Source: Boswellia sacra | Lineage: Eukaryota; Streptophyta; Magnoliopsida; Sapindales; Burseraceae | Assembly (NCBI GenBank): GCA_013180625.2 | Contig: SNVD02014502.1 | Location: 434,001 to 498,000, forward strand | Direction of reading: 5' to 3' | DNA: 64,000 bases | Part shown: positions 33,879 to 45,090 of the stretch, in pieces | Position numbering within the stretch: the first letter of the stretch is position 1 | How the letters are laid out: every line of letters begins with the position of its first letter | Made by a program: the position numbers and the translations under genes | Notes under the pieces: generated by a model | What the model saw: only the letters and a program-made list of their open reading frames with translations | What the model was told of the DNA's origin: nothing | The model's database searches: none

Positions 33879-34591
33879 GTAAATAATGAGAGAGTTCGAA
33901 GAAGAGTTTTGCGTTGTCTTGTTTGAGGTAACAATTTTTATTGATTTTTTGTGCAACAGGTTTTTTTTCAAGTCGAGAGAAGTAATTCCTGGAACGACTG
34001 TTACTGTAAAAGCAATTTTAAACACCTTGAGTTAGTGTTGTCATAGAAAAATTTAATTTTTTTATAGTAATCCCAAACTAACCCTATATATGATATTTTA
34101 CAAAATTTATTGGTCAAAAAGGCGTAAAAATTTCTCATTTGTAATAAGAGGCGTTGCTATGATACCATTCTATTTAGGGTTGGACTATTTGCACCATAAA
34201 AAAGCTCTGAACACCAAATAAATTTTAAAAACTAACTAATATTTTGTTCACTTTTTTAATATCAAAACACCATTCCAAATTAGTTTAACTTTTTAAGAAA
34301 TAAATTTACACGGAATTTCCTGAGTCATCTTATCAGAGTGTTGATCTAGGATTTTCCTTAGCTGCCACTTTCATGCATATTTTGATTCGGTATTGTGTTA
34401 TGATCATGATAGATCAATTCAGCATGGGTTCAGAGATAGTAGATTTACGTTTGATGCACAGAAAAGAAAAGGAAAAAATTGTAAAAGAAAATACATGGAC
34501 GAGGAAAAATCAGTATATGCGGCTTCTGGTGCAACCCAAGATAGAAAAACTTTTCAAGAAAACTCTTTTCTTTTAGAGCCTGGCACAAGCC
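33879..34591. other. Intergenic, with a small MITE-like relic
   Basis: About 33,995-34,075 has ends resembling the GGGCCAGTTTG inverted-repeat family (tttttttatagtaatcccaaactaaccc at the right). The direct repeat shared with 31,707 follows. No gene seen. Confidence 0.4.
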
Positions 34592-34898
34592 TATTAAGAC
34601 AGCACATTGATTTTCCCCTCTGGTTTCTCTGCCTATTCAGATCTGATTAATTCTATTATTTAGTTTGTAATTGCCGTTAATCTTTCTGTTAGGATTTAGA
34701 CTGTAGTTATATTTGCTGAGCTGTTAGCTCCACTAGCTTCTAGATTCATGCCAGGTAAAACTATTCTATTGGCTGTTATATTTCTTAGCTGTACTAGAGA
34801 CACCTGGCTATCACTGCTTACCCTATATATAAATAAAGAACATTCCTCTGCTGTGTGCGGCTGAGTGAAGGAAATTCATTTCTATCAAAATCTTAAGT
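34592..34898 (+). repeat. 5' LTR of the RE1-like Copia element
   Basis: Contains a TATA-like ctatatataaataaag near 34,823. It aligns over its length with 39,266-39,591, which has an additional duplicated ctctggtttctctgccta segment. Confidence 0.85.
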
Positions 34899-34928
34899 TG
34901 GTATCAGAGCTTGCACAAGGCCAACGCC

Positions 34929-37900
34929 ATGTCCTTTAGATCTGTTCAAGGAAGTCCTCTTAGCAACAACTCAGGTTCATCTTCTCGAGCTATTTCCATT
35001 CATGGCAGCCCACCTTTTGGTAATCTCCTAAACCAATCCTTTCCAATAAAACTCGATGAGGACAACATTACTGTATGGAAGGCCATGGTCTTACCAACAC
35101 TTAGAGTACGATGTGTGGATCACTACTGATAACCTTCTTATGGGTTGGCTTTTAGGCTTAGTCACCAGTGAAGTAGCTGCACAGGTAATTGGCCAAACTA
35201 GCTCTCATGAACTATGGAGAGCTTTAGAACAATTCTGTGGAATTAAAAACAGATCAAAAACTTCTAATCTTAGGTTTGATCTTCAAACCACTAGGAAAGG
35301 TGCTATGAAAATGAGTGAATAACTTTCTACCATGAAAAGAATTTCTGATAATCTTGTAGTAGCTGGAAGCCCAGTTGAAATGAGTGATTTAATTTATTTC
35401 ATTACATTGGGTTTAGATGCTGACTACACCCCTATTGTTGTGCAAATTCAAGCCAAGGATAATATTTCCTGGCAAGAACTGCAAGCTACTCTACTTAGCT
35501 TTGAGAATAGGCTAGAGAGACTTAGTAGCTTTACCAACCTCAATCTCAATCATGCTTCTGCTAATGTTGCTTTCGGAAAGCAAAACAACAGCAACCGAGA
35601 CCATTTCAAACGAAACAACAATAAGAATTTCTCTCAAGGGTTTGAAAGAGTCTCAGGTAGTAATTTATCAAGAGGAAGAGGAGGTGGCAGGTCTCAGAAT
35701 TCCAAACTAATATGCCAGATTTGTGGAAAGATAGGTCATTCTGCGTCCATTTTCTTTTACAGAACTGACCTGAGCTATATGGGAACTTCAAACTACAGCA
35801 GAAGCAACTTCAACAACTGGCAAGGACAAGGACCTCAAAGACAAAGCCAACCACCTCAGCAGACCTTTTTGGCTAACCAACCTCAACAAGCTCTTTTTGC
35901 CACACCAAAAATTGTTGGGGATGAAACCTGGTATGCAGACAGCAGAGCAACTAATCATGTCACAACTGAACCAGGTCTTTTAAACACAAGGAGTGAGTAC
36001 TCTGGTAAGAAAACATTATCTGTCGGTGATGGTAATAAGCTTCCCATATCTCATATAGGTCACTCAAAAATACATGCTCACAATACTCTGCTCAATTTAA
36101 AAAATATATACTATGTGTACCTAAGATAACCAAAAACCTGTTGAGTGTTTCTAAAATTACCAGAGATAACAATGTTTACATTGAGTTTCACCCTGACTTT
36201 TACCTTGTGAAGGACAAACAAACTCATCAAGTTTTGCTACTAGGGAGAGCTGAAGGGGACCTCTATCAAATCTGTCCAAGGTTCAAGCATTTAGTCAAAA
36301 GTCTGTCGAATGTTCCTAAAAGAAATGAACAAACCTTGATTCAAGTGTCTATAAGTCCTTTATTGTGTCTAAAAGTCCTCCGAAATTTTCTCATGTCAAA
36401 GCAAAGTCTATAGGGTCAAATAATTCTTGTAAGTTCACTGTTGCTATGTCAAATTTCATACCAGATGAAGAAAAACATAACATCTGGCACAGGAAACTTG
36501 GACATCCATTAGTGAGAGTTTTAAGTCAAGTCCCGAAAGCTTGTAATGAACCTTTTATTATGAATGAAAAACTTGACTTTTGTGATGCTTGCCAATTGGG
36601 TAAATATCATGCCTTACCTTTCAAAAACTCTTACAGCAAAACAAACCAGGTCCTTGATATGATCCACACAGATCTTTGGGGACCTTCTCCAATTGCTTCC
36701 ACTTTAAATTATAAATACTATATTCATTTCATAGATGATTATAGTAGGTTCACCTGGATTTATCCTCTCAAAAATAAATCTGAAGCTTTCACTGTCTTTA
36801 AACAATTCAAAGTATTGGTTGAGAAAAAGTTTGAAAGACATATTAAAAGCATCCAATCAGATTGGGGAGGAGTACAGGACTTTCACTGATTTTCTTCGCC
36901 AGCATGGAATTGAATATAGAATTGCCTGTCCTTACACACATGAGCAGCAAGGTAAGGCAGAAAGAAAACACAGACATATAGTTGAAGTTGGCCTGACCTT
37001 GCTTGCTCAAGCACACATGCCACTCAGATACTGGTGGGAAGCATTCCATACAGCTGTGTGGTTGATTAATAGACTTCCAACTCCAGTTTTGAGTGGTATG
37101 TCACCTTGGGAGAAGTTATTTAATCAAATTCCTGATTACAAATCTCTTATAACTTTTGGTTGTTCATGTTTTTCATGCCTTAGACCCTATCAAAATCACA
37201 AGTTTCAGTTTCATTCAAGCAAATGTCTATTTCTAGGGTACAGTGACTCACACAAGGGCTTCAAATGTCTAAGTCCTACGGGGAAAGTCTACTTGTCCAG
37301 GAATATGGTATTCAATGAATGTGAATTCCCTTTCAAGCTCACAACCATCCATCTCTGTCTTTTCTGGTCCTCTTATTCCTATTGTTAACAAGTGGTTAGA
37401 ACAACAATTCAAATCTAATGAATCACAAGCAATGGACTTTCAAGATAGATTTGATCCCCAACACTCTCTTGGTACAATCTCACAGAGCCAAAATGCCTCT
37501 CATCAACAGCCAAATACCATTAATGACCAGTTCTCTACACCTCCAAATTCACCAACTCCAAAGCAAATTCACCAAGAAAGTGAACCTGCAACTAGTGAAC
37601 CAAACAGAACCTCTCCTCCTCACCAAGAAATTGTCCTAATTGCTCATGGTCATCTTATTGTTACAAGATCAAAAAGTGGAATCTTTAAACTAAAAATATA
37701 TATTACTGAACAACAGCAGGGTACTAGTATTGAAAATTCAGAACCATCATCAGTTTCAGAGGCCTTAAAATCAAAAACCTGGAGGAAAGCTATGGATGAA
37801 GAATTCCAAGCACTGGTAAGGAATAAAACATGGACTCTTGTTCCTTACTCCTCAAGCTACAATCTGGTAGGTAATAAATGGGTGTTCAAACTCAAGTTAA

Positions 37901-39230
37901 ACAGTGAAGGGACTATACGTAGGCATAAAGCCAGATTCGTAGCAAAGGGTTTCCATCAGACTCCAGGAGTAGATTTTTTCAGAAACCTATAGTCCAGTTG
38001 TAAAATCTGGCACAATCAGAGTAATTCTTACTCTTGTAGTAGTGAAAGGATGGAAAATAAGGCAACTGGATATCAATAATGCATTCCTGAATGGCACCCT
38101 TGAAGAGTCAGTTTATATGAAGCAACCAGAAGGGTATGTAGATTCCTCCAAACCATCTCATGTATGCAAACTGCATCAAGCCCTCTATGGCCTCAAACAA
38201 GCCCCAAGGGCTTGGTTTGACACATTGAAAAGTGCACTGCTGACCTGGGGGTTCACTAACTCCAAATCTGATTCATCATTATTTATCCTCAAACATGCTG
38301 GTTTATGTGGATGACATCCTCATAATGGGGAACAATTATATGGCTATTCACGGTGTTATATTAGAACTCAATAATCTTTTCTCTCTTAGAGACTTGGGTG
38401 AATTTCATTACTTCCTTGGAATAGAAGTAAGAAAAGACTCCACAAGAATGTATTTGTGTCAATCCAAGTACATATCTGATCTACTAAAAAGGTTGAACCT
38501 AGAGCATCTAAAACCCTGCTCTAACCCTGCTGCAGTTAATAAAACTTATAGCACAAAAAATTCTGAGCCCTTTTCTGACCCAACTCTCTATAGAAGTACT
38601 ATTGGAGCTCTCCAATATCTTACCTTTACAAGGCCTGACATTTCCTTCATAGTAAACAAACTCAGTCAAGCTCTTCAAGCTCCCAAGATTGTCCACTGGC
38701 AAGTGGTAAAAAGGATACTGAGATATTTGAAAGATACAAGGTTCTATGGCCTTCACATTAAACCTTGTGACAACATCAATATCACAGGTTTCTCTGATGT
38801 CGATTGGGCTTGTAACACAGAAGATAGAAGATCTATTGGGGGTTTTTGTGTGTTTCTTGGAGATAATCTTGTCTCTTAGCAATCAAAAAAATAATCTGTT
38901 GTGTCTCGATCAAGCACTGAATCTGAGTATCGTGCTTTAGCTTAAGTGGTAGTTGACATTGCTTGGTTACAATCCCTTCTGAGTGAGCTTCACTGTCAAC
39001 CGAATCAATGTCCTATCACTTGGTGTGACAACACAAGCGCAAGTGCCTTGGCCTCCAATCCAATGTTTCATGCTAGGACCAAGCACATAGAAATAGATGT
39101 TCATTTTGTTCGTGACAGGGTGTTGCAAAAATTACTTGATGTATGCTATGTGCCTTCATGTGATTAAGTTGCAGATTGTTTCACAAAAGCTTTGGCAGCA
39201 CCTCAATTCCTATTTTTCAGAGACAAACTT
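34929..39230 (+). pseudogene. Decayed Copia gag-pol of the RE1-like element
   Basis: Gag starts at 34,929 (MSFRSVQGSP). It shifts frame near 35,100, has a TAA near 35,321, then continues (UBN2-type domain) to a zinc knuckle CQICGKIGHSASIFF in which the last Cys is Phe. The protease region reads WYADSRATNHVT, with Arg replacing the usual Gly. Integrase (FIDDYSRFTWIYP, SDWGG, QQGKAERKHR) is broken near 36,878. RT fragments follow: NKWVFKLKLN, QLDINNAFLNG, ALYGLKQAPRAW and LVYVDDILIMG at ~38,295. RNase H (RRSIGGFCVFLGDN, then a TAG, ..DNTSASALASNP) ends the frame. The element is non-functional. Confidence 0.88.
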
Positions 39231-39265
39231 GGAGTCACCGAGGTGCCCTCCAGTTTGAGGGGGGA

Positions 39266-39591
39266 TGTTAAGACAACACATTGATTTTTTCCTCTGGTTT
39301 CTCTGCCTACCCTCTGGTTTCTCTACCTATTCAGATTTGATTAATTCTTTTATTTAGTTTGTAATTGCCGTTAATCTTTCTGTTAGGATTTAGACTATAG
39401 TTATATTTACTGAGCTGTTAGCTCCACTAGCTTCTAGATTCATGCCAGGTAAAACTATTCTATTGGCTGTTATATTTCTTAGCTGTACTAGAGACACCTG
39501 GCTATCACTGCTTACCTTATATATAAATAAAGAACATTCCTTTGTTGTGTGTAGCTGAGTGAAGGAAATTCATTTCTATCAAAATCTTAAG
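39266..39591 (+). repeat. 3' LTR of the RE1-like Copia element
   Basis: Starts tgttaagacaacac and ends aaaatcttaagt. See the 5' LTR for the internal duplication difference. Confidence 0.85.
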
Positions 39592-39621
39592 TCAACCCAA
39601 GCCCCCTCGTTTGGCAACAAA

Positions 39622-40420
39622 GGGCCAGTTTAGTGTCGTTGTTGATGTAAAAAAAAAAGTGATTTTTTCTGCAGCAACAATAATATAAGACGTTCAGGAT
39701 TATTTTTCAATCTATTAAAAAAAGCTATTACAGAAAAAATCAAGTTCAATAAAGGAGTCTAAAAGCAGGCCCTTTGTTGCACGCTGAGAGACCACCTGCT
39801 TTTAGAGAGCAACTTCTGCTTCTAGAAACTGAAATATCAAAATTGCCACCAATAAAAAAAACTATAAATTTACTTTATTTATTACATTTTTTATTAAATT
39901 TATACTTATAACTAAAATAAATTTATTTATTTTCATTATATATTTTTTAAAATATATAGTAATGAAAATACATTCATTTAATAACAAAATTTATAATAAT
40001 TGTTAAATACATTCGTAATTTAATAAAAAAATAAAAAAGTATATATTTAGAGTCATTAAAGCATGAATCTACAACACAATAAAGTACTGATACATAATTT
40101 TTTTTTTTTTTGTAAAAGCTAGGATACAGTGGGCATTCTTCTTTTCAATTTTTTTTTTGAATTTTGTAAATAAATTTAGTTACTTAGAATTAAATGAATA
40201 TAATATAAATTAAAAATATATTAAACAATTCCAATAAACATGAATAATTAACAAAAATATAAAATCATATTTATTAATTTATTATATTATTATAAATTTT
40301 AAATTATTTTATAAATAAATATGTGGATTTCCATATTAAATATTAATTTTTAAATTAATATTTTTCTACAATAAAACAAAAGCTGCTTTATTTCACAGCA
40401 ATAGCGACCTTAAACTGGCC
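39622..40420. mobile_element. Inverted-repeat element, GGGCCAGTTTA/G family (799 bp)
   Basis: The left end is gggccagtttagtgtcgttg and the right end, reversed, aggccagtttaaggtcgcta. The termini and the AT-rich interior resemble the element at 54,357-55,590. The target duplication is unclear. Superfamily uncertain (PIF/Harbinger-like or hAT-like ends). Confidence 0.6.
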
Positions 40421-41820
40421 TAAATTTAGATTATTACATAGTCCTTTTGTTGGATTATCTCGTTCTTGAGGACTTTATCGCAGTTATACTTTATATAGAC
40501 TTGTTCTGGGGAGGAAATGAAATATATAATTTTAGTTCTTCCTTTGTTAAACTTTAAAGACTTATCATTCGTTCTTTTTATTTTACTTAAATTTTAATAT
40601 ATTTTGGTTACCTTTAATGAGCACAAGATTAAAGAAAATTAGGGTTTACATTAATAGCTCAAAAGTCGAAGACGATTAGTAATATATGTAATTTGTCCTC
40701 CATAGTAAATTATCCATTAAATATATTACTAATTGTTTTTATTTTAAAATGTCGGGCGTTTAAAGCATTTTTCTGGGTGCAAATAACCTTAGACTTTTTC
40801 TTATTAATAGTTAATATTTTACATTTTATTAATTAATTTAGGGGTTTATCTCAAAAACTACCCTTATAATGTTGTGACAATGGTGATGACAGAGGCGATG
40901 ATACTGTGTTTGTGTTCATGCAAAGATGACGCTACCGTGGTGATGATGGTGATGGTTATGTAGCAGAGGGATGGAGCTATGGTCATCATGTGATTGATAA
41001 TAAGGGGGTTGATGATTATGTTGTGTCAATGGAGATGTTGGAGTGATGCCATGATATTGTGGCAACAATGGAGAAGCTGGGGATGATACTGTAGCGGCGA
41101 CGGAGACGCAAGGCAATGCTTCTGTTAGGCTTCTTTCGACTCCTTAAAATTTTTTTAAAAATTGAATTTATTTGTTAAATCTAATAGTATGTTGATATTA
41201 AAAGTTTTAAGAGTGTAGTATTTATTTTGCCCTTAGTAATGCTAGACTTACAATTTAAAATCTATAACCTGATATGATAGTCTATACGACAAAATACTAT
41301 TGGAGATGTAACTTCACTCATTCATTTCTGTTTTTTTCTCTTTCAATAAAAATTTTGTCATATATACTACCACATTATATTGTAGACTTTAAATTATATT
41401 TGCATTGTAAATCTAGCACTACTTTTGCCCTTCTTTGCTTGTTAAGAATTATATAAAACCTGTTAATTGGACCTAAATATATATGTAGTGATATAGAAGG
41501 AAATAGTTGCTTTCCGGCATTAACGCAAACCTTAAGGGTAGTTTTTGATATTTATTCCAATAATTGAATGTTGTACTTATCAATTTATATATAAAACTCT
41601 TGTATTCAAATTTAATATGATAATACTAATTTATTTAAATATTATTGCTCCATTAGATGAGTTATATTTCATATTTTCATTATTGGTGTAAATTTATATA
41701 TAAATTTGACATTAATACTAGCAATACAAATGAATGATGTAACTTATTCAGTATTCTACGGTATAATGATTTAAAAGGAAATTGCTTATGCAATAACACT
41801 ATCGATTCATAGAAGTAAAA
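40421..41820. other. Intergenic between the RE1-like Copia and the methyltransferase pseudogene
   Basis: AT-rich. Positions ~40,870-41,120 are less AT-rich, with many gatgatggtgatg-like trinucleotide runs that open a chance His-rich frame on the minus strand. A MITE is at 41,237-41,423. Nothing else recognisable. Confidence 0.5.
41237..41423. mobile_element. MITE (187 bp) with 9 bp TSD
   Basis: The ends are agtaatgctagacttacaat and, reversed, agtagtgctagatttacaat. Flanked by tttgccctt at 41,228-41,236 and 41,424-41,432. Internal halves are similar to the 19,837 element (gtctacatgayaaaatc, gtagatgtaactt). Confidence 0.8.
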
Positions 41821-42397
41821 GAATTATTGGTAGTTGGGGCAGTGGTACTCTGTCTCTGGTCAAAAACTGGCAGGTATTCTCGATCAAAAAAGCGTATGTT
41901 GGGCTTCCTTGCATAACAACTGCTCAAGTTCAAATTAAACTTGAACATCTCTACTCCAATGGAATTCCTTTAACATGTTGTAAATATATGAAGGAGACCA
42001 ACCAAGATGGATTAGTATATCATCTCATCATAATTCTCAAAGCTTAGTTAATTGGAAAGAAACAATTCAGAGCTTGAAAAGTCCAAAAAAAAAAAATGGC
42101 ATAACTATACAATAAGCAGAAGCTCGACCAACTTACCGAGAAGAATTGTTTCAATATATTGCTTCCAAGATGCCCCAGCACGACCTTGTCTGGGATATGG
42201 GCACGGGCAGTGGCCAGGCTGCACGATCTGTAAGTCTTCCGCCCTCATCCTCAAACTCATTTTTCAAACTAGTTTCTAAGGATATCTAATTGGTTTTAGA
42301 ATTGGTCAAACATCTCCCTTAAATTATTTAAAAAAAAATCAAATCAAATCAAATTCTCTTCCTGTCAACAAATTACAATATTATATTATCTCTCATC

Positions 42398-42644
42398 TGT
42401 TAAGATGAAAATTAATTAGTCAGTTAGTTAGAATCAGTTAGCTAGTTAGTAGCTTCTTGCTGTGGGTTCACGTGACTGATTTTGTTATGTCAGCTCAGCT
42501 GGAGTTAGTTACAGAATTTGTTACACATGTAATCTGATGTATATATATATATAAGGCTCTACTCCTATGAAACTGATGATTGAATTTAGTCAATAAATAT
42601 TTTTTAGTTTCATAAAAGAATTCTCTCTAATACTATTCTTTTCA
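42398..42644 (+). repeat. 5' LTR of the truncated Copia element
   Basis: About 247 bp ending ...ctattcttttca just before the PBS. TATA-like tatatatatataagg near 42,541. No partner LTR remains in the window. Confidence 0.75.
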
Positions 42645-42663
42645 ACTTGGTATCAGAGCCACA

Positions 42664-43795
42664 TGGCTAATTTTCCTGGAGATTTTCCTGGAAATAATTT
42701 TACAAACCAGTTCGGTACAACTAATCCTGGAGATCCAACTGTGCAAGCTTCTTAACAACAAGGATTCTTCACTGCTTTAACTTCATCAACTCCTACGATC
42801 TCACTGCCATCTGCTCTGCCTTCACTTTCTATCAAGCTAAAGAGGAACAATTATGTTTTCTGGAGGTCACAAGTGCTTCCAACACTAGGTGCCTATGATC
42901 TGGAAGGTTTCATAAATGGAGATAAGTCATGTCCTCCACCTTTTATAACTGTTAGTAGTCAAAATAATGCTACTAAATCTTTGAAACAGTCAAATCCTGA
43001 GTATTTTGCTTGGAAAAGAATTGATAAATTTGTCATGAGTTGGCTACTTTCTTCAATAACTGAAGCCATGTATGGATATGTTGTTAGATGTGAGTCTTCA
43101 ACGAGTATTTGGACTACTCTCGAAAAGTTATTCTATACTGAGTCTAGAGCAAGAACTATGCTCTTAAAACACAAATTACTAATAACTAAGAAAGGTACCT
43201 TGTCAATGTTAGATTATTTTCTTAAGATGAAGGAGATATCAGATGCTTTGTATGCTATAGACACTGAAATCCCAGATTCTGGCCTTCTGTTGCATATACT
43301 CGATGGTCTAGGTCCTGAGTATGATGCAATAGTAGTGAATATTACTTCAAAGGTTAGGTTGTTATCAATTGAAGATGCACAATATCAACTGCAGAGCTAT
43401 GAACTTAGGCTGGCACAACATCATGCCTCACAAACAGTTAATATTGAACACAGTGCAAACTTAGCTAAGAGAACTTCTCAGTTTAATAATTTCAATCCAG
43501 GAGCACAATTTTCTAAGTTCTCTTATAATAACAATACTAATGTTAGAGGCAGAGGTCGAGGAAGAAATCAATCTGAAGGAAGATTTTATGGTTTTGGAGG
43601 AAATAATTCTGGCAGAAATGGTGGTGATCATGCTAAGCCTGTATGTCAATTGTATGGAAAAATAGGTCATACAGCACTTAAGTGTTATCACAGATTTGAC
43701 ATAAGCTTCCAGGGTAATTCAAACTCTCAAAGCAACTCTCAGGTTATCAATACTCAGTAACAAAATCAATCTGGTGCTCAAGCTTTTGTTGCTGC
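42664..43795 (+). pseudogene. Gag of the truncated Copia element
   Basis: ATG 42,664 (MANFPGDFPGNN), with TAA stops at 42,752-42,754 and 43,758-43,760. Between them is a nearly complete UBN2-type gag (NNYVFWRSQVLPTLGAYDL, SRARTMLLKHKLL) with a Gly/Arg/Asn-rich linker and a zinc knuckle CQLYGKIGHTALKC whose second Cys is Tyr. The frame continues in AFVAA up to the nested insertion. Confidence 0.82.
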
Positions 43796-44379
43796 TATTG
43801 GAATAAAAAAGGTTATCAATTTTATGAGTTATAAAACCTAATTGTGCATGAGTTATAAAATTCATTGCATGAGTTACAAAGTTTAATTTTATTTGTAGGT
43901 TACATAATTTACAAGCACATTATGTTATAGGAGTTACACTATTAATCATATAGGTTACAATGTCTAGGACACTAGTATATAAGGAGGTCTTTAGGTTCAA
44001 TTTTTAGAGACTAATTATCAAAGCCATCACTCCCCCTTTTTCAATTCCAAAATTCTACAATTTTGCAACTACGACTTGTAAGACTGGTTCATATTCTTCC
44101 GGTGATCGTGCTCATCGAGGAGAGTGGCTGAGAGTTATTGGGTTGTATCTTGGAGCCCTTGAGGACCATCTTTTACCCGCACGAAGGGGAGGACTCTTTG
44201 ACTTTAGGACAACACTTTACGCGTGCCTCTCATAGCACAGGCCAGATTTTTCTAACTTGCTTTTATAGTTGTTACGTTTGTTATTTATTTTGTTATTTGT
44301 TTATTTAATATATTTGTTTATAATATTGGTTGAGCATGTGTTATCTATTTGATGAATTAATAATATTTTTTCAATAACA
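43796..44379 (+). repeat. 5' LTR of the nested Copia element
   Basis: 584 bp. TATA-like agtatataaggagg near 43,973. The first dinucleotide is TA instead of TG. No tggtatcagagc PBS follows; the next bases are atctaaagccaaagag. Confidence 0.9.
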
Positions 44380-45090
44380 ATCTAAAGCCAAAGAGTACTT
44401 ACTCATTTGTTTTGATATTTATATGTATATTTTATAAATTTTAATTTGTTTATTTTATTAATATAATTGTTTGTGAATTTATTATAATATAATATTTAAT
44501 TAATAAATCATTGCTTGGTTTGATTTAAAATATACATATATATTATTGCAAGGTGACTTACAAAGTATTTTTCTACATATCATAATTATTTCTTAAGCTT
44601 GTTTTAAATTCATTTAAGACTTGAAGTTATGTTTGCAATAGTATAATAAATTATTTAGACAAAATTTGAAATTTTGAATACATTAAATTTTATTTATAAA
44701 ACTCAAGGTTACATTTTTTTTAAGTTTCTGTTACAATTTTTAATGCATTAAATTTTATTTATAAAATTGAAAGTTACATTACTTTTGTCTTAAATATTTA
44801 AGTTTCTATTACAACTATAAAATATTTATGATACTAAAGTTGTTATAACTTTTATTAATTTATTAGTTTAAGAAAAAAACTCTAAACGGTTTTATTTTGC
44901 TTTCAAATTTAAAATAGTTATTTAATTTAATTATCGGTTACATATTTTTCATAAGTGTCTACTAATTGTTTAATTAGTTTGAAATATTTATTAATTGCAT
45001 ATTGAATATTTTGTGATATTTATTTTATATATTGTGCGCAGATCTATATTAGTTATTTCCTTTGCTTTTAGATATTTTAGTGCAAAGACA

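Larger units (their letters stand above)
34592..39591 (+). mobile_element. Degraded full-length Copia LTR retrotransposon (RE1-like)
   Basis: The 5' LTR is ~34,592-34,898 and the 3' LTR ~39,266-39,591. Both start t(g/a)ttaagaca and end near aaaatcttaagt. An initiator Met-tRNA PBS (tggtatcagagc) is at 34,899-34,910 and a polypurine tract gagggggga precedes the 3' LTR. The 5' LTR has lost its TG start (ta instead). All Copia domains are recognisable in order (gag, protease, integrase, RT, RNase H), but with many frameshifts and stops. A clean 5 bp target duplication was not found (aagcc on the left against aaccc/aagcc on the right). Confidence 0.88.

Noticed and set aside
40916..41116. His-rich 66-codon frame on the minus strand
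   Set aside because: It arises from gatgatggtgatg-type trinucleotide runs, has no conserved motif or neighbours and no promoter signal.
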